A stretch of DNA of 64,000 nucleotides, taken from the NCBI RefSeq assembly GCF_964340395.1, contig NC_135553.1:15167001-15231000 (forward strand). Reading direction: 5' to 3'. Origin of the DNA: Glandiceps talaboti (taxonomy: Eukaryota; Hemichordata; Enteropneusta; Spengelidae). The position numbers were made by a program, and so were the translations under genes. Positions 27,630-42,007 of this stretch are shown here, one piece after another. The notes under the pieces are model-generated. The model was given only the letters and a program-made list of their open reading frames with translations, made no database searches and was not told where the DNA came from. Position 1 is the first letter of the stretch, and the number at the start of each line of letters is the position of its first letter.

Positions 27630-27649
27630 AAGATCAAAATTTTAATTAT

Positions 27650-28960
27650 TGTTTATGTCTGTCTTTTTGTCTGTAGCCCAAATTTCTAGGCTTGGTGTAA
27701 GAATATCATTATCAGTTTAATTTGTCCAACTTGCAGTGGCATGAACTGAATTTATAATCCATAAAATCTTGATGCAACTATTATAACCAACTTTGATATC
27801 AGTGGATTGAAAATTGTCGTATTGTACTGTTAATGGAATTAGAGATGATTTGATATTTGACTAGCGTATGCATTTGTGTATTCGTGTGTGTGTGTGTGTG
27901 CGTAAGGACAATACATGTCATTTTCAGTTCAAACAAAAGCAAGTGGTAGTTTGAGTATGTCAGTTGGTTGAATACTAGTACATGTAAGAGTACCTTGTAT
28001 AGGCAAGTATTCCCCCACCCTGTGCATGAGCTCTGCTTACCCTCTGCAAGTTGTACAGGCAAGCCTGAATCTGCATCACTTCCAGGAACAGTACTCTCAT
28101 TCCTTGCAAACTGTATGCATGGTTAAAACCACCCATGGTACATAGATGCTGATTTACCTGCCACTGCTGAAGGCAAGGGCTAGGGGATATGTCTATAATT
28201 CAAAGGGCCAAGGAGGCGGATTCTAATGATTGCAAAGGGCCATACACAGATTCCAATGGTTTGAAATATCTACAGCTCTACTTTCTCCATTAATGCAATT
28301 AAAAGTAGAGGGAATAGGTGTCATACCTCCATTGTTTTCTAACCTATCTCGTGCCCAGTAACTTGGTCTAACTTGGGAAGGCTTTATTTTAATGGATTCT
28401 AAAGGAATCAAGACCACAAGTAGGATTATTTTTTACAGGGTATTGGAAAAATACATGACATGCTTTCAATGAACTCTGAAGCACCAAAGCTGACCATGAA
28501 AGTATGCAGCTAATTTTGATTAACGGGTACTACAAATTAAAAGTGAAATAAAAGGTTTATGTCCAGGAATGACTTCAGTGAGTCATGGCAGATGTACATG
28601 GTTGGGTGTAAATCTCTCCAGATATGTCTTCATCTGGTGGTGTATGGTATTCTTTTCAACATGTACATTTCTAAACCCTAAAATTAAGCTTTTCTTTATT
28701 ACAATACAATATTATAACAATACCAGCATGGCCACAGGTTTTTTTGTCTTAGTTCCTGATGCAAACTTTTTTTTCTCGTAAGTTAGAGACAATTTTTTTT
28801 CTCTTTGCCGGCAACATTTTGGTTTTGAAATCTTCCTGCGCCTCCCAAGCCCGAGCTCCCTAAATACCAAGTGGTTTACCTCTATGAGTATGATATGCTC
28901 TTTTGCTCTGAAATCTAAAGTGCGCCCTCTTGCAACAGTATGGGTATTATTAGATACAAA
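27650..28960. other. Spacer between RPS2 and NUBP2
   Basis: No gene recognised. It contains a short (GT)n run near 27884-27902 and otherwise unremarkable AT-rich sequence. The last 100 bp should hold the NUBP2 promoter and include a CTCF-like word at 28918-28933. Confidence 0.6.
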
Positions 28961-28964
28961 TTGC

Positions 28965-28976
28965 AAGATGGCGGCT
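28965..28976 (+). promoter_or_regulatory. YY1-type motif overlapping NUBP2 start codon
   Basis: CAAGATGGCGGC matches the vertebrate YY1 consensus AANATGGCGGC and contains the inferred NUBP2 ATG (28968). Such start-codon-embedded YY1 sites mark many short-leader housekeeping genes. FLII starts in a similar AAAATGGCG context at 36085. Confidence 0.5.
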
Positions 28977-31900
28977 CACACGAAAGGTAACGTGCATTGT
29001 GATCATGGTGTTAGTGGTTTCGTTTTATTGCTCGATGAACACCATTCGCATGTCCAGTGCGTGAATTTCATGAATTTTAATCATGTATGCTCGTTCTGGC
29101 TTTGGCATTGGCATTGGCATTGAATTCATACTGTCCTGCTGTACAGTAAAAAATGAAATTTCACACAACTCGGACATAAGGTTTAATATAATAATAATAT
29201 CGTCTGCTATGCTGCAAAAAACCTTCACCTCCCCTCCCCCCACAAACATCAACCCTATCATAATTAATGTCCAGTCCTTAGTGTCCCATACTTTCTCAGA
29301 GGAGAAAAAAATGACAATGTCAGAATGTCGTCCTGACTTACTCTGTCTGCAAGCAGGACTATTGATGTAGGCAAAATGTGAGTGCCAACGCAAAACATTG
29401 CTTCGTATGTGTAACATAAATAAACTTGAAAACAACAACATTGTCATGTGAATGTAGAACAAAGAGGTTCTTGTTCAAAACATAAATAAACCCCAGAGGT
29501 GTTTTGTTTTTAAATTGTTATTTCAAAGGAGTATTAAAATTTTAAGAATGACAAAGCAATTTTAATTCTGAGGTCATCAGTAGGTCATTATATATATATT
29601 ATATATTATATACGTACATGTACTATTATACCATATTATACCATGCACAAGCCAGATTCAACAAAAAATATGGAATTTATACTTTGGTCGTTCTACGTCA
29701 CAACAATGCGTGTTTACATTGGTTCTGCTGTGTTTGCGATATGAGTCAAAATTCTCAAAATTGCCATTTCTTTCCTACTTTTTTTTAATATTACTGACAA
29801 TGGTATAATTTTATTATTCCCCAATATTTCTTTTTCTTTCAGCTGATAAATACTCATGAATAGCAACTCGAAGTGACAAAGCCCCCTTAGGTCACTCGTA
29901 TTTTCCTTGTTCAGAAAAATATTGGGGAATAATATCTAATTGTAGGCAGACTGTGACATTACCTAAATGTGTTATTTATAGAAACCATGGATGATAATAT
30001 GCAGGGAATACGACACATTATCCTGGTGTTGTCTGGGAAAGGAGGGGTTGGTAAAAGTACTGTTACTACACAAATAGCGTTATCGTTACTGTCTCAAGGC
30101 AATAGAGTTGGTATACTAGATATTGATCTATGTGGTCCTAGTATACCACGTATGCTGAATGTAGATGGTAAAGATATTCACCAATGTCCACAGGGGTAAG
30201 TATGTTTGAACAGTAAGTTTTGGCTTATATTTACAAGATGATTCATGATTCTTGGCACCATTGACAATGTCATGTCCAATGTATCACTATGGAATATGCA
30301 TCTGTGTATATGTGGATGAGAAAATGTCCATTGTTTCACACTCTTTTAAAGTGGCTAAAGAATTCTTATGTAAGTGTTACCAAGATTACAATAAAGGTAA
30401 CTAACTGGCAACACGTGATTAGCACTTCTGTAAATCTTGATGCTTGGTAAGTCTTGACTGTGTTGATGAACCCCCAAGATCCCAACTTAGTGAGGGACCA
30501 CTATATTACTAGTACCATAATGACATGACATCCAGTATACTCATGACTTTTCCATTCCTTTAGCTGGGTTCCTGTCTATGCAGATCAAGAACAGAAACTA
30601 TCCATTATGTCAATAGCTTTCCTACTGAATAGTAAAGATGATGCTGTGGTATGGAGAGGACCCAAGAAGAATGGTAAGTATGAAATAAATGAAGTTATGA
30701 AATCATTAAAGTCACACTCATAATGGTAGATTCAGTGACTTTCCATCATCTAAAAGTAGACCTGTTTAACTGTACAAAAGCTATGAGTTTTGTTTGCAAT
30801 AAAACCCATCTTAAAGTTAAAGCATTTCACAAGACAATAAACAAAGTCAACATCAACATAACTGTTCATGTTCATCAATATTAGTATTAACGTTACAATA
30901 GTGCATTTCTGCAGAATTAATTTTTTTTTTAAATAAATGTTTATGAAAATGTTTGCAATTTATAATTTTTGATGGATGAATTCACCGACAAAGTGGCTCA
31001 ATTTGAGGTTGTAAATTTGTTTACGAAATTAAAAATATTTAGATAAAAGATTGGTGAAAGTATTCTAGTATGCTGTTAATGTCATTGCATGCCTTCTAGG
31101 ACATTACAATACAATTTATTTTGGCAATTTTTTGTAAGTATGAAAAATTTCATCATTGGACTGTTAATATATTAAAGATGTATCTTAATACAAATGTACT
31201 AGGTTTCAGTTCAGTCAATGCAAGTGATGGTTATAAAATATGCTTGTATCTTTTAAGATATGCAGCAAAATTATGCTTCAAAACATATAAAGCATGTGCT
31301 CTGTCATGTCAAAAATGACAAGAACGCAACAAGAGTTTGTTGAATTTATTTTCATATTTCCATACAGCCATGATAAAACAGTTCTTATCAGATGTCTACT
31401 GGGGAGAGTTAGATTACCTTGTGATAGATACACCACCAGGTACATCAGATGAACACATTACAGTAGTAGAGAGTGTTAGACCATACAACCCTGATGGCGC
31501 TGTTCTTGTAACAACACCGCAAGTAAGTATACCAGAATGTCTCCAAATGAAAATCTGTCTGTGTTGGTAAATCATAGTATCGAATTCAACATTTGTTCCA
31601 AACACAAACTTGAAAGGAAGCCATTTACACCCAGGCATATAAACCAGCATTCAACAGAGATGGAGGGTGGTACACACCTATGACCACTTTTTCACTTAAC
31701 TCAGCTTCTGAATAAACCATCTCCTAGTGGCCAAACCATTCAATCTTTGTTTTTTCGTACATTGTATATGACATAATCACATGAATACATCTTGTAAAGT
31801 ATGTATGAAATACATATTGTTTAAGTTTCATGTCTGACTATACATTATTTTCTTTATTTGCAGGCTGTGGCAGTAGGTGATGTTAGGAGAGAAGTAACAT

Positions 31901-33586
31901 TCTGTAAGAAAACTGGAGTACCTGTACTTGGTATTGTTGAAAATATGAGTGGATTTGTCTGCCCTTGTTGTCAGGTATGTACAGTTAGATGTACTGTAGT
32001 AAGTCACAATAACAGAGGTTAACCATTGATGAGTCAGATATTATGTTTGGCCAATGGTCCACTTTCATGACCCCTGTGCGACACTGAAGTAGCTAGTATA
32101 TCAGGTGCCATCATCAAATAAATTTACATCTAAAAGCCTGGGTTTCAATTACTGGTTCTCATATTACTGTTATCGTATCAGTGGATCCGTAAGGATTACA
32201 TAGGATTATTCTTTCGTTCTGAACCAAATTTTTCTATAGTTCTACCAGATACTTGTTTTTCACATCTAAATTTTAATCCTTACCCGATCTTGGCCTGTAA
32301 ATCAAACATCTAAACATGGCGTCCAAATGTATGTTGTGTTCTTACTTGTCATAATACCTCTTCCAAGAGTTGGATTTACAGTTTTCTAGTATTGACTTCC
32401 AAGGCATGCTAAGACACTGAAGGGGTTCAAAATATTCATTCAGATATTTTATATGATATAATATAATAATACCACTTTATACCACTGATATGAAAGAAAA
32501 CATGACATGGAAGAAGATTTCTATTGCATTACAGACATATTTATCTTATCTTTATAAAAGCTTAAAAGCAGTCATACAATCAAACAAATATAAATGTACA
32601 CATTGACGCGTTATATGCCTCCTGCCCCCTGTGAACTTACACTGAATTAGAATTGATACACTGAGTTAGAACAGTTCAGTGAGGTAACTTTGAATCAATG
32701 TTGACACATCTGTTCCTCCAGCCCCTGTGAGCTTACATGGAAATAGAACAGTTCAATGAGGGTGCTTCTACTCAATGTTGATATTTGTATCATTCAACTA
32801 TCTAAATTCAGGAATCTACCAATGTGTTTTCAAAGGGAGGTGGTGAAGCCCTAGCAACAGAAACAAAAGTACCATTCTTAGGTAAGTTTGTTATCTTGGA
32901 AATAATTCCATGATGCATCATAAATTTACTAAACTGCAAACTAAGTGTCCCTTTTCAAAGTCAAGGAAATGTAGACAGCTATCATGTCAATGAGAACAAT
33001 GATAGCAATTAATGTTTGTTAGCTAAATAATTTGGCAACGTTTTTTTCCAAGATTTGAGACCCCTTGTAATAGAAAGAAAGGTAAAATCTGATAAAATGT
33101 GCATAGTTCCTGTATGGTATTGGACAGTAAATTGGATGGCGAAAGTTAAATCTCCCAGTGATGGGGATGTTGGTCAGTGTTTGAAGTAACCTTGGCTTTG
33201 CTCTATAGGCAATTTCCAAATTCCATGCCATGAATTCAGCAAGACGAGCATGTTAATATACTTCAAAGATTTTGCTGAAAATATTAACAATTCTATATAG
33301 CCTGATTTGTTTGTTTAATATGTTCATGTTTTCAAAACAACATATTATAGAAAAACTGACAATACTTTCAATGAAAGATATTATGTAAGTATTGTTTCTG
33401 AAACATTTTTCCTTATTTTTTTCAGGTTGTATACCATTGGATCCACAATTAACTAGATGTATAGAAAACGGTGAAAATTTTATAACTGCAATGCCATTAT
33501 CACCCACATCACAGGCTGTTGGTGAGATTGTACGGACACTGACAGGAAATCAAAATAGCAATACAGATTGTATGGAGATTGGCTAG
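28968..33586 (+). CDS. NUBP2: Cytosolic Fe-S cluster assembly ATPase NUBP2 (Cfd1)
   Basis: A complete 279-residue Mrp/NBP35-family P-loop ATPase. With NUBP1 it forms the scaffold that builds 4Fe-4S clusters for cytosolic and nuclear proteins. Exons: 28968-28986, 29982-30195, 30564-30673, 31368-31522, 31864-31974, 32812-32881 and 33426-33586; all junctions are GT-AG and in frame. The deviant Walker A motif GKGGVGKS is at residues 25-32. [10 protein letters not shown] (exon 4) is the Walker B/switch region. The CPCC motif near 199-202 supplies the CxxC cluster ligands. As expected for NUBP2, no N-terminal four-Cys cluster site is present. The first exon codes only MAAHTK plus one base, and its donor is the less typical GTAACG. 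If it is not used, translation would start at the ATG at 29987. Human NUBP2 is 271 residues. NUBP2 and RPS2 are also near neighbours on human 16p13.3. Confidence 0.95.
29645..29935. mobile_element. Fold-back element copy, about 290 bp, in NUBP2 intron 1
   Basis: The right 124 bp (29811-29934) has inverse ends TATTATTCCCCAATATTT and AAAATATTGGGGAATAAT. The left part (ATTGGTTCTG, GATATGAGTCAAAAT) is shared with 34628-34945. This is a non-coding dispersed family. Confidence 0.7.
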
Positions 33587-34627
33587 TAATAGATTTGATT
33601 CTGGAGTCAAATTTTATATTTGGATTGACTATCGTTATAACATTAGTTTGGTGTTGAGTCTGTCCTTGAAAGCCATCAAGTGTCTTTGGAATGTGCTCCA
33701 AGGCTTGTCTATCAATCAATCAATCAGTCAATCAATCAATCAAACAATCAATCAAAAACATTTATAAAGCACATGGCTATTGCTCAACATACTCATTATT
33801 ACTAACTTGCTACCAGCTTCAGTTTTTGCGTATCTGCACAGGGAACAGGACAATTGTGTACTTCCATTAGTCGGATCAGTCATAGACTCTATTGTAGGAA
33901 ATAGGAAAAAACAGTGAGAGGAAACAATAGTTATGATTGCAATATTTAAAACTTTATGTGAAATATAGAGATAATAAGAAAATAATATAAGAAATCCGGA
34001 AAATCGGATTATTATTTATTTGTCCTGTTCCCTGTGGTATCTGTGTATGGTTTTATGTTTACACTGTATTCTATAGATACACAACATTTTACAGATACAC
34101 AATCCAGTTTGCAGTAATGTTCAAAGGCACTGTACACGAAACCCAGTTAGGATGATTAAAATGGCCATGTTGAAAAGAACATCCACTGAAATATTAATCA
34201 AAAGATACATAGTATTAAATTCTATGACTATGACATTCAATTCAATATAATTGTATTATCCTCATTGGAAATGTCTCTTTAGCTTAATTCACTCCAAAGA
34301 AACATGAATATAATTTACATGCAAAATATAGACAACTGACGACTAAAATACTGATATACATACAATAAAGGAACCAAAGAACAGAATGTAAATGACATTA
34401 AGATTCAGCACAACATTAAAGACTTTAATATGTTAATTCTAATGAACCTGAATTAAGAATGCTTATTGTGATTTCTTGAAAACATTCTTGCGAGCAAGTG
34501 GCATTCTATAGCACTTGACTGAAGGCAATAGTTTTGAACTGAGAATGCAGAGGGTGGGAGGGACACCGTGGGACAGTGATTGTTGGTGGTAGACATGTAG
34601 TTGTCTATACAAGTAATTATAGCAAGC

Positions 34628-34945
34628 ACAAGCCAGGTTGAATGTGTTTGAACAAAAAGTATGGATTTTTATACCCTGGTTATTCTTCAACATGAGAACT
34701 CACATCTATACTATTGGTTCTGTGGTGCTCAGAGCATGAGTCAAAATAATGCTCTACCTGATTTTTTTCATAAACTAAGCCTGAGGAGGTATAATGATAT
34801 TATTCCCAATATTTCTCTTCATTCGGCTGGAAAATACTTGTGACCTAAGAAGCTGGAAAATACTTGTGATCTAAGAATTTTGTCACTGCTAGTTGATAGT
34901 CTAGTAACTCATAGTGACATGTTCCCTTAGGTCACTCATATATTA
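34628..34945. mobile_element. Fold-back element copy, about 318 bp
   Basis: Shares ACAAGCCAGGTTGAA, ATTGGTTCTGTGG, CATGAGTCAAAATAATG, TATTATTCCCAATATTTCTC and CCTTAGGTCACTC with the copy at 29645-29935. It contains an internal duplication of GCTGGAAAATACTTGTGA. The right terminus is lost. Confidence 0.65.
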
Positions 34946-35455
34946 CAAACATTTTGAAAGGGGTGTCAAATGATCAAATTGTATCTGTTGATCGCAAAAT
35001 AAAAAGACAAAACTTTACTTATATGTGTGTAAGTGTGTGTGTATATCAGTATGTAAGGTATATATCTTATTTAAATGCACTGTATTTTACATTGAGACCC
35101 CACCCCCATCCCTGAGAGTCAAATCCAAACTTAAATTTTACTTTTTATACCATACAAGTTGTCACAAGCACCAAATCAGTGTGATTCCTAATATCAAGTT
35201 TCTTTGTACAAATGTATGTAATATTAGCCTAAATGTTACTGATTCCCCATTTCAATCAATCAGTTTGAGCAGATATTTCAAACTTCAATAATAGGTTGAT
35301 GTCGACCCTAGCTCATAATAGTACAAATGGATCACGAAGAGCTGAGTGGAATCACAGAACCACAACTAGACTTGCTTAAGTCTACAGGCTATTTTCAATC
35401 TTTATTTCAAATTTGAATAAATAATTGAAACAGATGTATTTGTGTGAAAAAGCCA

Positions 35456-35568
35456 CCTGAGTGATAGCCTGTAATCCATGCAGATTGGATTTTTACATTT
35501 GTCTTTCCAATTTTAATGTCAAATGTAAAAAAATCAAATCTGCATGGATTTCAGGCTACCTGAGTGAT
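35456..35568. mobile_element. 93-bp fold-back element with 10-bp target duplication
   Basis: The inverse arms 35466-35500 and 35521-35558 (AGCCTGTAATCCATGCAGAT...) are flanked on both sides by the direct repeat CCTGAGTGAT (35456-35465 and 35559-35568). The flanking repeat is direct evidence of transposition. Its length is within the range of Mutator-like elements, but the family is not determined. Confidence 0.8.
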
Positions 35569-36086
35569 TGCAAAACAGTGGTGAGATCATGTATAGCCTT
35601 GGGTGACTACTACTAGGCCAACAGTCGAGTGAATGTGAAAGCCCATCCTGGTGATTATTAGGCTAGCAATTGGGAAATCTGGGAAAAATAATTTTTTTAA
35701 AAAAGGAAGGACATTTTCCATAGAGGAAGTAAAGTGAATAAGAAACTCGAAACATTTAAAGATGTATGAAACAAAGTTTTATAAAAAAAAATCTTGTGCC
35801 AATAGCAAAACTAAACGCCCCAAGCAAGTTTCCGCGCATGGCATTCTGGGTCATCAAGAGGTCATTCTTCCTCTGGGAGTTCACTTTTGAGTTCATACGA
35901 GTTTACTTTTTGTTCCGTCTTGTGAACAGACAAATCGCCTTCCATCAAAAGGCTACAGAGCTCAAAACATGTAACTGCAAAGTCTCATTTCTGAGAGTTT
36001 TTATCGTCGACGTCCCAAGAACTCGTCGAAGCTAGCTTAGGCGAAGAACAAGTAACTGCACAGCTGCCGATACAGAAAAAAACAAA

Positions 36087-36913
36087 ATGGCGTCGACGGG
36101 AGTTTTGCCGTTTGTCCGTGGTGTGGATTTTAGCAGGAATGATTTCCAGGTACAGTTATCGCATGAAATAAAGAAGTGTGGTAGTTACTTTAATGAAAAC
36201 CAAGTTCTTGAGAAATTAATACGCTTAGAGATAACAAGAAAATCGCATGAACGACTACGGAAGGAGCAAGTCTAACTGAAGACTTACAATACGGGCCTTA
36301 GCTAGGCCCATCTATCATGGAAGACATGCAATTCAAACAAATTGCATGCAGTAATGAGTCAGAGAACCACATATTTATGTCGCAGCTTTAAATATAGATA
36401 AACACGTCGTCATAACCTCAAGCAGTAACACTATTTTATTTAGAAAAGTGTAACTTTCGAGTTGGCCTTCAAAAATAAAGTTTTGTGCCAATATTATTAA
36501 TATTATGCATGAAGATTTAAAATTATTACAATGTTCATGATGTTACATACATAATATAATGTTGATTTTGCACTCGAAATTCTAATTGAATAGCAGTGGG
36601 AGATCTGATACTTCATCAGATGAAATTATTTGCAGAACTGAAAGTTGTTGTTTTAATATTTACAAATTCTTCAGGTCTTGATGGTTAAAATTATGTACTA
36701 TAGGTCTTTTTTTAAGTAAAGATGTCATTGTCGGAAACTTATGTTTTCCTCCGTATGGAGAGGAATGAAGCAGTGAATATGTTTTTCTTATAGTCATCTT
36801 GCTGTATTTAGGTAATTTTGATAATAGTGAGCTTTAATTATTACATATTTGTTAACTTCTGGGGTGTAGTAAATTAAAAAAAAAAACCCACATAGATAAA
36901 TTCAAACACAGTG

Positions 36914-36944
<31 letters not shown>

Positions 36945-39900
36945 AACGTAATGTTGAACTACAGTATCAATATCTGACAAAATACTAAGACTTAAAATAC
37001 AGTACATGATAATAATAACCAATGTTACATAGATGTTAAAGAGAGTCTCTCCAACATATATAGTAGAACATATGGCAACAAAACTACAATTTTTCATAAA
37101 TTTAGGTAGATTAAAATTAAACTGTAAATTAATTCTAATAAAAGGAAATTCTGTCAGTTAAATTTAAAACCCATATTCATAAATGAATGTCCCCTTTGAG
37201 TATTATGTTACTTATCAAACACTCTTCTATGTCTTGAGGTCATTTTTTAAATAATGATCTTACCGTACCTCTGATCATGATGAGTCGCTATACCGAAAAA
37301 CTGACCAAGTTGCGAGATTTGGAACTGTAAATGGCACATAACATACTTATGTGTCATTTGTGACTGAAATCATTATTAAATATCCAACAATAAAGTTCTA
37401 TTTCAAAGTCAAGTTACTTCCTCTTTGTATTTTTTTATGATTTTATGATCCCAGGATAGACAACGTTTTATCATAGTTTGAATAATCAAAACAAATGTTT
37501 CATTTTCAATGAGCTTATTGTGTAATGATGTATTTTTATATTGCATGGTTAATAAATTGTATCTTGTTTACTTCCCTGTAGGAAATCTTTCCTGGTCATG
37601 TTATTGACATGAGTAGTTTACGATGGCTGAAGGTAAACAGAACAGGAATTTCTCTCTTGCCAGAAGAACTATCAAGTCTTGCTAAATTGGTAAGTTAATG
37701 GTGATTGTGTATTGCTATTCAAAACATTGTTAAAGTTAAAAACATAATTTTTCCAAGTTGTTTGCTTGATAGTTTACCAGAAGACAGATGCATTCCTATC
37801 AGGAATACAGATTTCATTTTTCCTTCAAATGAATCAAGGAAGAAGAAGCAATAAATGTAACTCCAGTGACAGACACAGATCCAGATACTGAAAATGACAA
37901 GTGTTACTTTTGGTTTTTTTGTTTCACAGGAGCATTTATCAATGGTTCGAAACAACTTAAATCAAATTCATGGTGACTTGTGTACACTTGGTCAGTTGAG
38001 AACGATTAATTGTCGTCACAATAAACTTACAAATGGTGGAATCCCTAATGATATATTTGAACTTGAAGAACTAACAACAATCGTAAGTATTCTAGTTATC
38101 GTGTGATTTGAAAGACAGTCATAATGTAGGAAATAAAAAAATTGTATCAATTTGCTAATAATCGTCATACATGTAATGTAGGAAATACAAAATGTATCAG
38201 GAAACGAGTTAAAATGGCAAACTTACTAGTTAGTTTCACACTTCAGTGGCCGTTTTTAAGAACTTTGAATTGTTTTAAAACCTGGCCCTGTGACCCTCAG
38301 GTTTAGTGATTAAATGAAATCCATATGTGTTGTAAAAAAATCAATTTCAACCCCATGACTCGATAATGTCAGATTACAGCTAAAGTCATGTTGTATGGAA
38401 TGTTTGACTGTTACTGCATAGGACAAGTGTTTTACTTCTAAGTATAATTAGTATGTACAGGGAATACAAAGACAATCAAGTATTTGACGGGGGTGATGGG
38501 ATGAGCTTGTGGGGGGAGACTGTGTCTTGTATTGTAAGGACTTGTTCATTAATTGTGATTTGTTATTTATCTTGTCAGGACTTCAGTCATAATCAGCTAT
38601 ATGCAATTCCAGATAACTTAGAGAATGCCAAATCACTGCTGGTGCTAAACCTTAGTCATAATAGGTAAGTCATTATATATAATATGTTATAGGATGGAAC
38701 ATGCCAGTGTGGCATATTCAGACCAGGAGGATACAAACAATGCATTCATGTTGAAACAGTACATAAAGTATTTTGTCAATACATGTCTTATCCAGTGTTC
38801 TCCCCAGGAAAGATTTCAAGGATGGAGCAACTTTGTTAATTTGCATATAGATAATAATTTACATATTGGTTTGCATAGTGATTAACATATATAATATATA
38901 TGTATGTCTTCAACACTGAACATACTCTGACATGTATATATTTAAAACAGACATATATGGATATTGGGATCAACTATTTCTCTTCATGTGAAAGTATTAT
39001 TATAATATAGTCATTCAAAAGATTACTAAAGCTCAAGGATGGTAGAACACGTTTGAAGCATGGTAGAAACCTGTCAAGCATGGTGGCATAGATGGCAAGG
39101 ATGGTGCTAGCACCTGGTATGCTTTCTCTATAGTGGTGAGAACAGTGCTTTTCTTTGTGCATTTTACTACATGTAACAAAACTAGACCGAAATGTGTATG
39201 AGCTTGGTAGACACACTGTACTTTGTTCATTTACCTGATTACTTTTCATTGCTTACACTAGAATCGACTCTGTCTCCAGTCAACTATTTGTCAACTTGAC
39301 AGATCTGATACATCTAGATCTAAGTGACAATCATTTAGGTGAGTTCTAACAGTGTATTCACTTTCTAAATCATATACATGTATGCTGTATGTAGGAGTAA
39401 CACTAACAGTAGATACTTGTAGTGTTGCAGTAGCCAGTAAGTTTGAATCAGAGACTCGGAGGAATACATCTTACCTATTGTATGGTGGTATAGTGCAGTT
39501 GTTGTGACAATGATGGCATTGGTCAAGACAAACATTTGATAGAGGTTCTGGTTCATGAACCAAAAGTCTGTTGTGATCTTTAGAGTGAACATTGTAATAT
39601 AATATGTACATAATCTGTTGTTATTTTTACTCATTTGACCACACTAAAGGGGAGAACTGATTTTGGGAAAAGTTTATTCTATTTGTATTTAAATGTGATG
39701 AAGTTATTGTACAATAGTAACTCAGAGCATAATTTTATATTTTCTTCTCACAGAGACTCTTCCACCTCAGATGAGAAGACTGTCCAATCTTCAAGTTTTA
39801 ATCCTTAACAATAATCCTCTGTTACATGCACAACTCAGGTATGTTTTCTGTTTATGTATTTTTGATGGGGAGAAAACCATGGCGATTGATACAAAGGCAA

Positions 39901-41973
39901 ATTCACACTGTCCACTACAATACCGTGTAGTGCAATGCAAGTTGTGCGGTACAATTCAACACATACTATATAACACAAGACAATAAAAATACAATGCAAC
40001 ATAATGCAATGTAATACAACAGATGCAATGTATCAATGTAATATAATATGATACATTGCAACAGTGCAGTGCACTACAATGCAATATGATAATACAATAC
40101 ATGATACAATGCAATGCAATACAGTGCAATATAATGTGCAATTGCAATACAATATGAAAAGAGTACAAATAATGCAGTATAACACAATGTAAGAAATCAA
40201 TACATTGACTTTATTTGAGGAGGAAGACGTTATAATGACTTTATGACAAACGTTTGTAGCTCTACAGTACTCTCAAAATGTACATTTATTGTATAACTAT
40301 TTTTTTTTTTATCATTGCAGACAGCTGACATCCCTTGTACAATTGACAATGTTACATCTACGTCACACTCAGCGTAATCTGACCAATATCCCACCTCAGC
40401 TGGATATGTTAATTAGTCTTGTTGATGTGGATTTATCTTATAATGAACTGACAAGGATTCCTGAAGCATTCTATTTTGTCAAGTCCCTTGAAAGACTCAA
40501 TCTTAGCAATAACTGCATTACAGAATTATCAACACTTTGTGGTGAGTAGCTGTTTGTGGAAAGTAAGTTGTATGTTATTTATATGATAATATGTGGCCAA
40601 ACATAACAGGGTTGGAGTTTGAATTAAAATAGTGCAGCATGTGTGCTGGGGGTGGGGGTGGGGGGTTTGGCCTGATTTTGATCTTGATGTTTTGGATTTT
40701 GCAGACACTCCTGGTAATTTTTAAGTGCGTGTATTTCAAATCTTGTTCAAATGTAATATAGAACAGTGGAAATACATACATGTCTCATTTTGGATCGAGC
40801 TCTACATGCAAATGGTTTGCTGGTAAGAAAGGGTCATGGCTGTAAAGTGAGGGAGACTGTACATCCTTTGAAGACATACCTTTTACTGTATTTGCATTAT
40901 GTACACAGATAATTGGATCCATTTACATACATTAAACTTATCAAGAAATAAACTGACGTCCTTACCTGGTGCAATCTGTAAGTGTCTATCACTGAGAAGG
41001 CTCTATTTAAACTGCAATCAACTCGACTTTGATGGAATCCCATCTGGTATTGGTAAACTATATGACTTGGAACAGTTCATGGCTGCTAACAATAATCTGG
41101 AAACTATTCCTGAAGGACTGTGCAGGTAAGGAGTAAACATGTCACCTGTATTTTTTTAGTTGAAATGTAATCTATTTATGTTTTCAGCTGTTATCTACAA
41201 AACATATACAGGTATGATATATCATGGCTATGGTAAAAATATCAAATTTATACAAATTATTTTCTTGGTATGTACAGTGGAATTCTTATTGTCAGGTCAG
41301 TTTTGTATATTGATCACTGTCTAAGGCATTTTTCACTCTACAAAGCATGAGACCCTATTCACAGAAAATTGATATCATTAGTTATTTGTTTTGAGTCCAT
41401 GGACATAACATAAGTGCTCCTACAAGTAGTATGATCCTCCGTAACAGTTCTGATATCATCAGGTATAAGGCCAGTGCCAGATTTTAGGCAGTCTAAGTAA
41501 GTTATAACATTTTACTGGTCTTCTTTTCTTTCTCTGTCCATGGACTGGTGACTGAAGTACTAACTTAGAGACATTCTGATCTTGGTATGGTTGCATATGA
41601 TTCATTATAAAAATGATAGTTTTTTAAGAGCTTATACTGGAATTTATATGTTTTGTGGATATTTTCATTTCATCATCACTGTTAACATTGTGTTCTAATT
41701 TAGGAAATCACATTCTTTCTTTCAGGTGTTGTAAATTAAAGAAGTTAGTACTGAATTGTAACAGACTGATAACACTTCCTGAAGCCATTCATTTCCTTCA
41801 GTTAGAGGTAGGTTGGCTTTTGTGTATTCTTTACTAAACTTTAAAGGAAGGTGATATTCCTAATGTATTCACTATGTTTGGATGTTAAACAAGATAAAAT
41901 GTGTTGGTTTCATTCAGTTTCACTTATCAATACATTGAACAGAACATTGCTCTGAAAATCGACACTATAGAAA

Positions 41974-42007
<34 letters not shown>

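Larger units (their letters stand above)
33587..36086. other. Spacer between NUBP2 and FLII
   Basis: It holds the NUBP2 3' UTR, a (CAAT)n tract at 33713-33757, a candidate AATAAA at 34364-34369 and fold-back elements at 34628-34945 and 35456-35568. The FLII promoter and 5' leader should lie in the last 200 bp. No additional gene was recognised. Confidence 0.6.
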
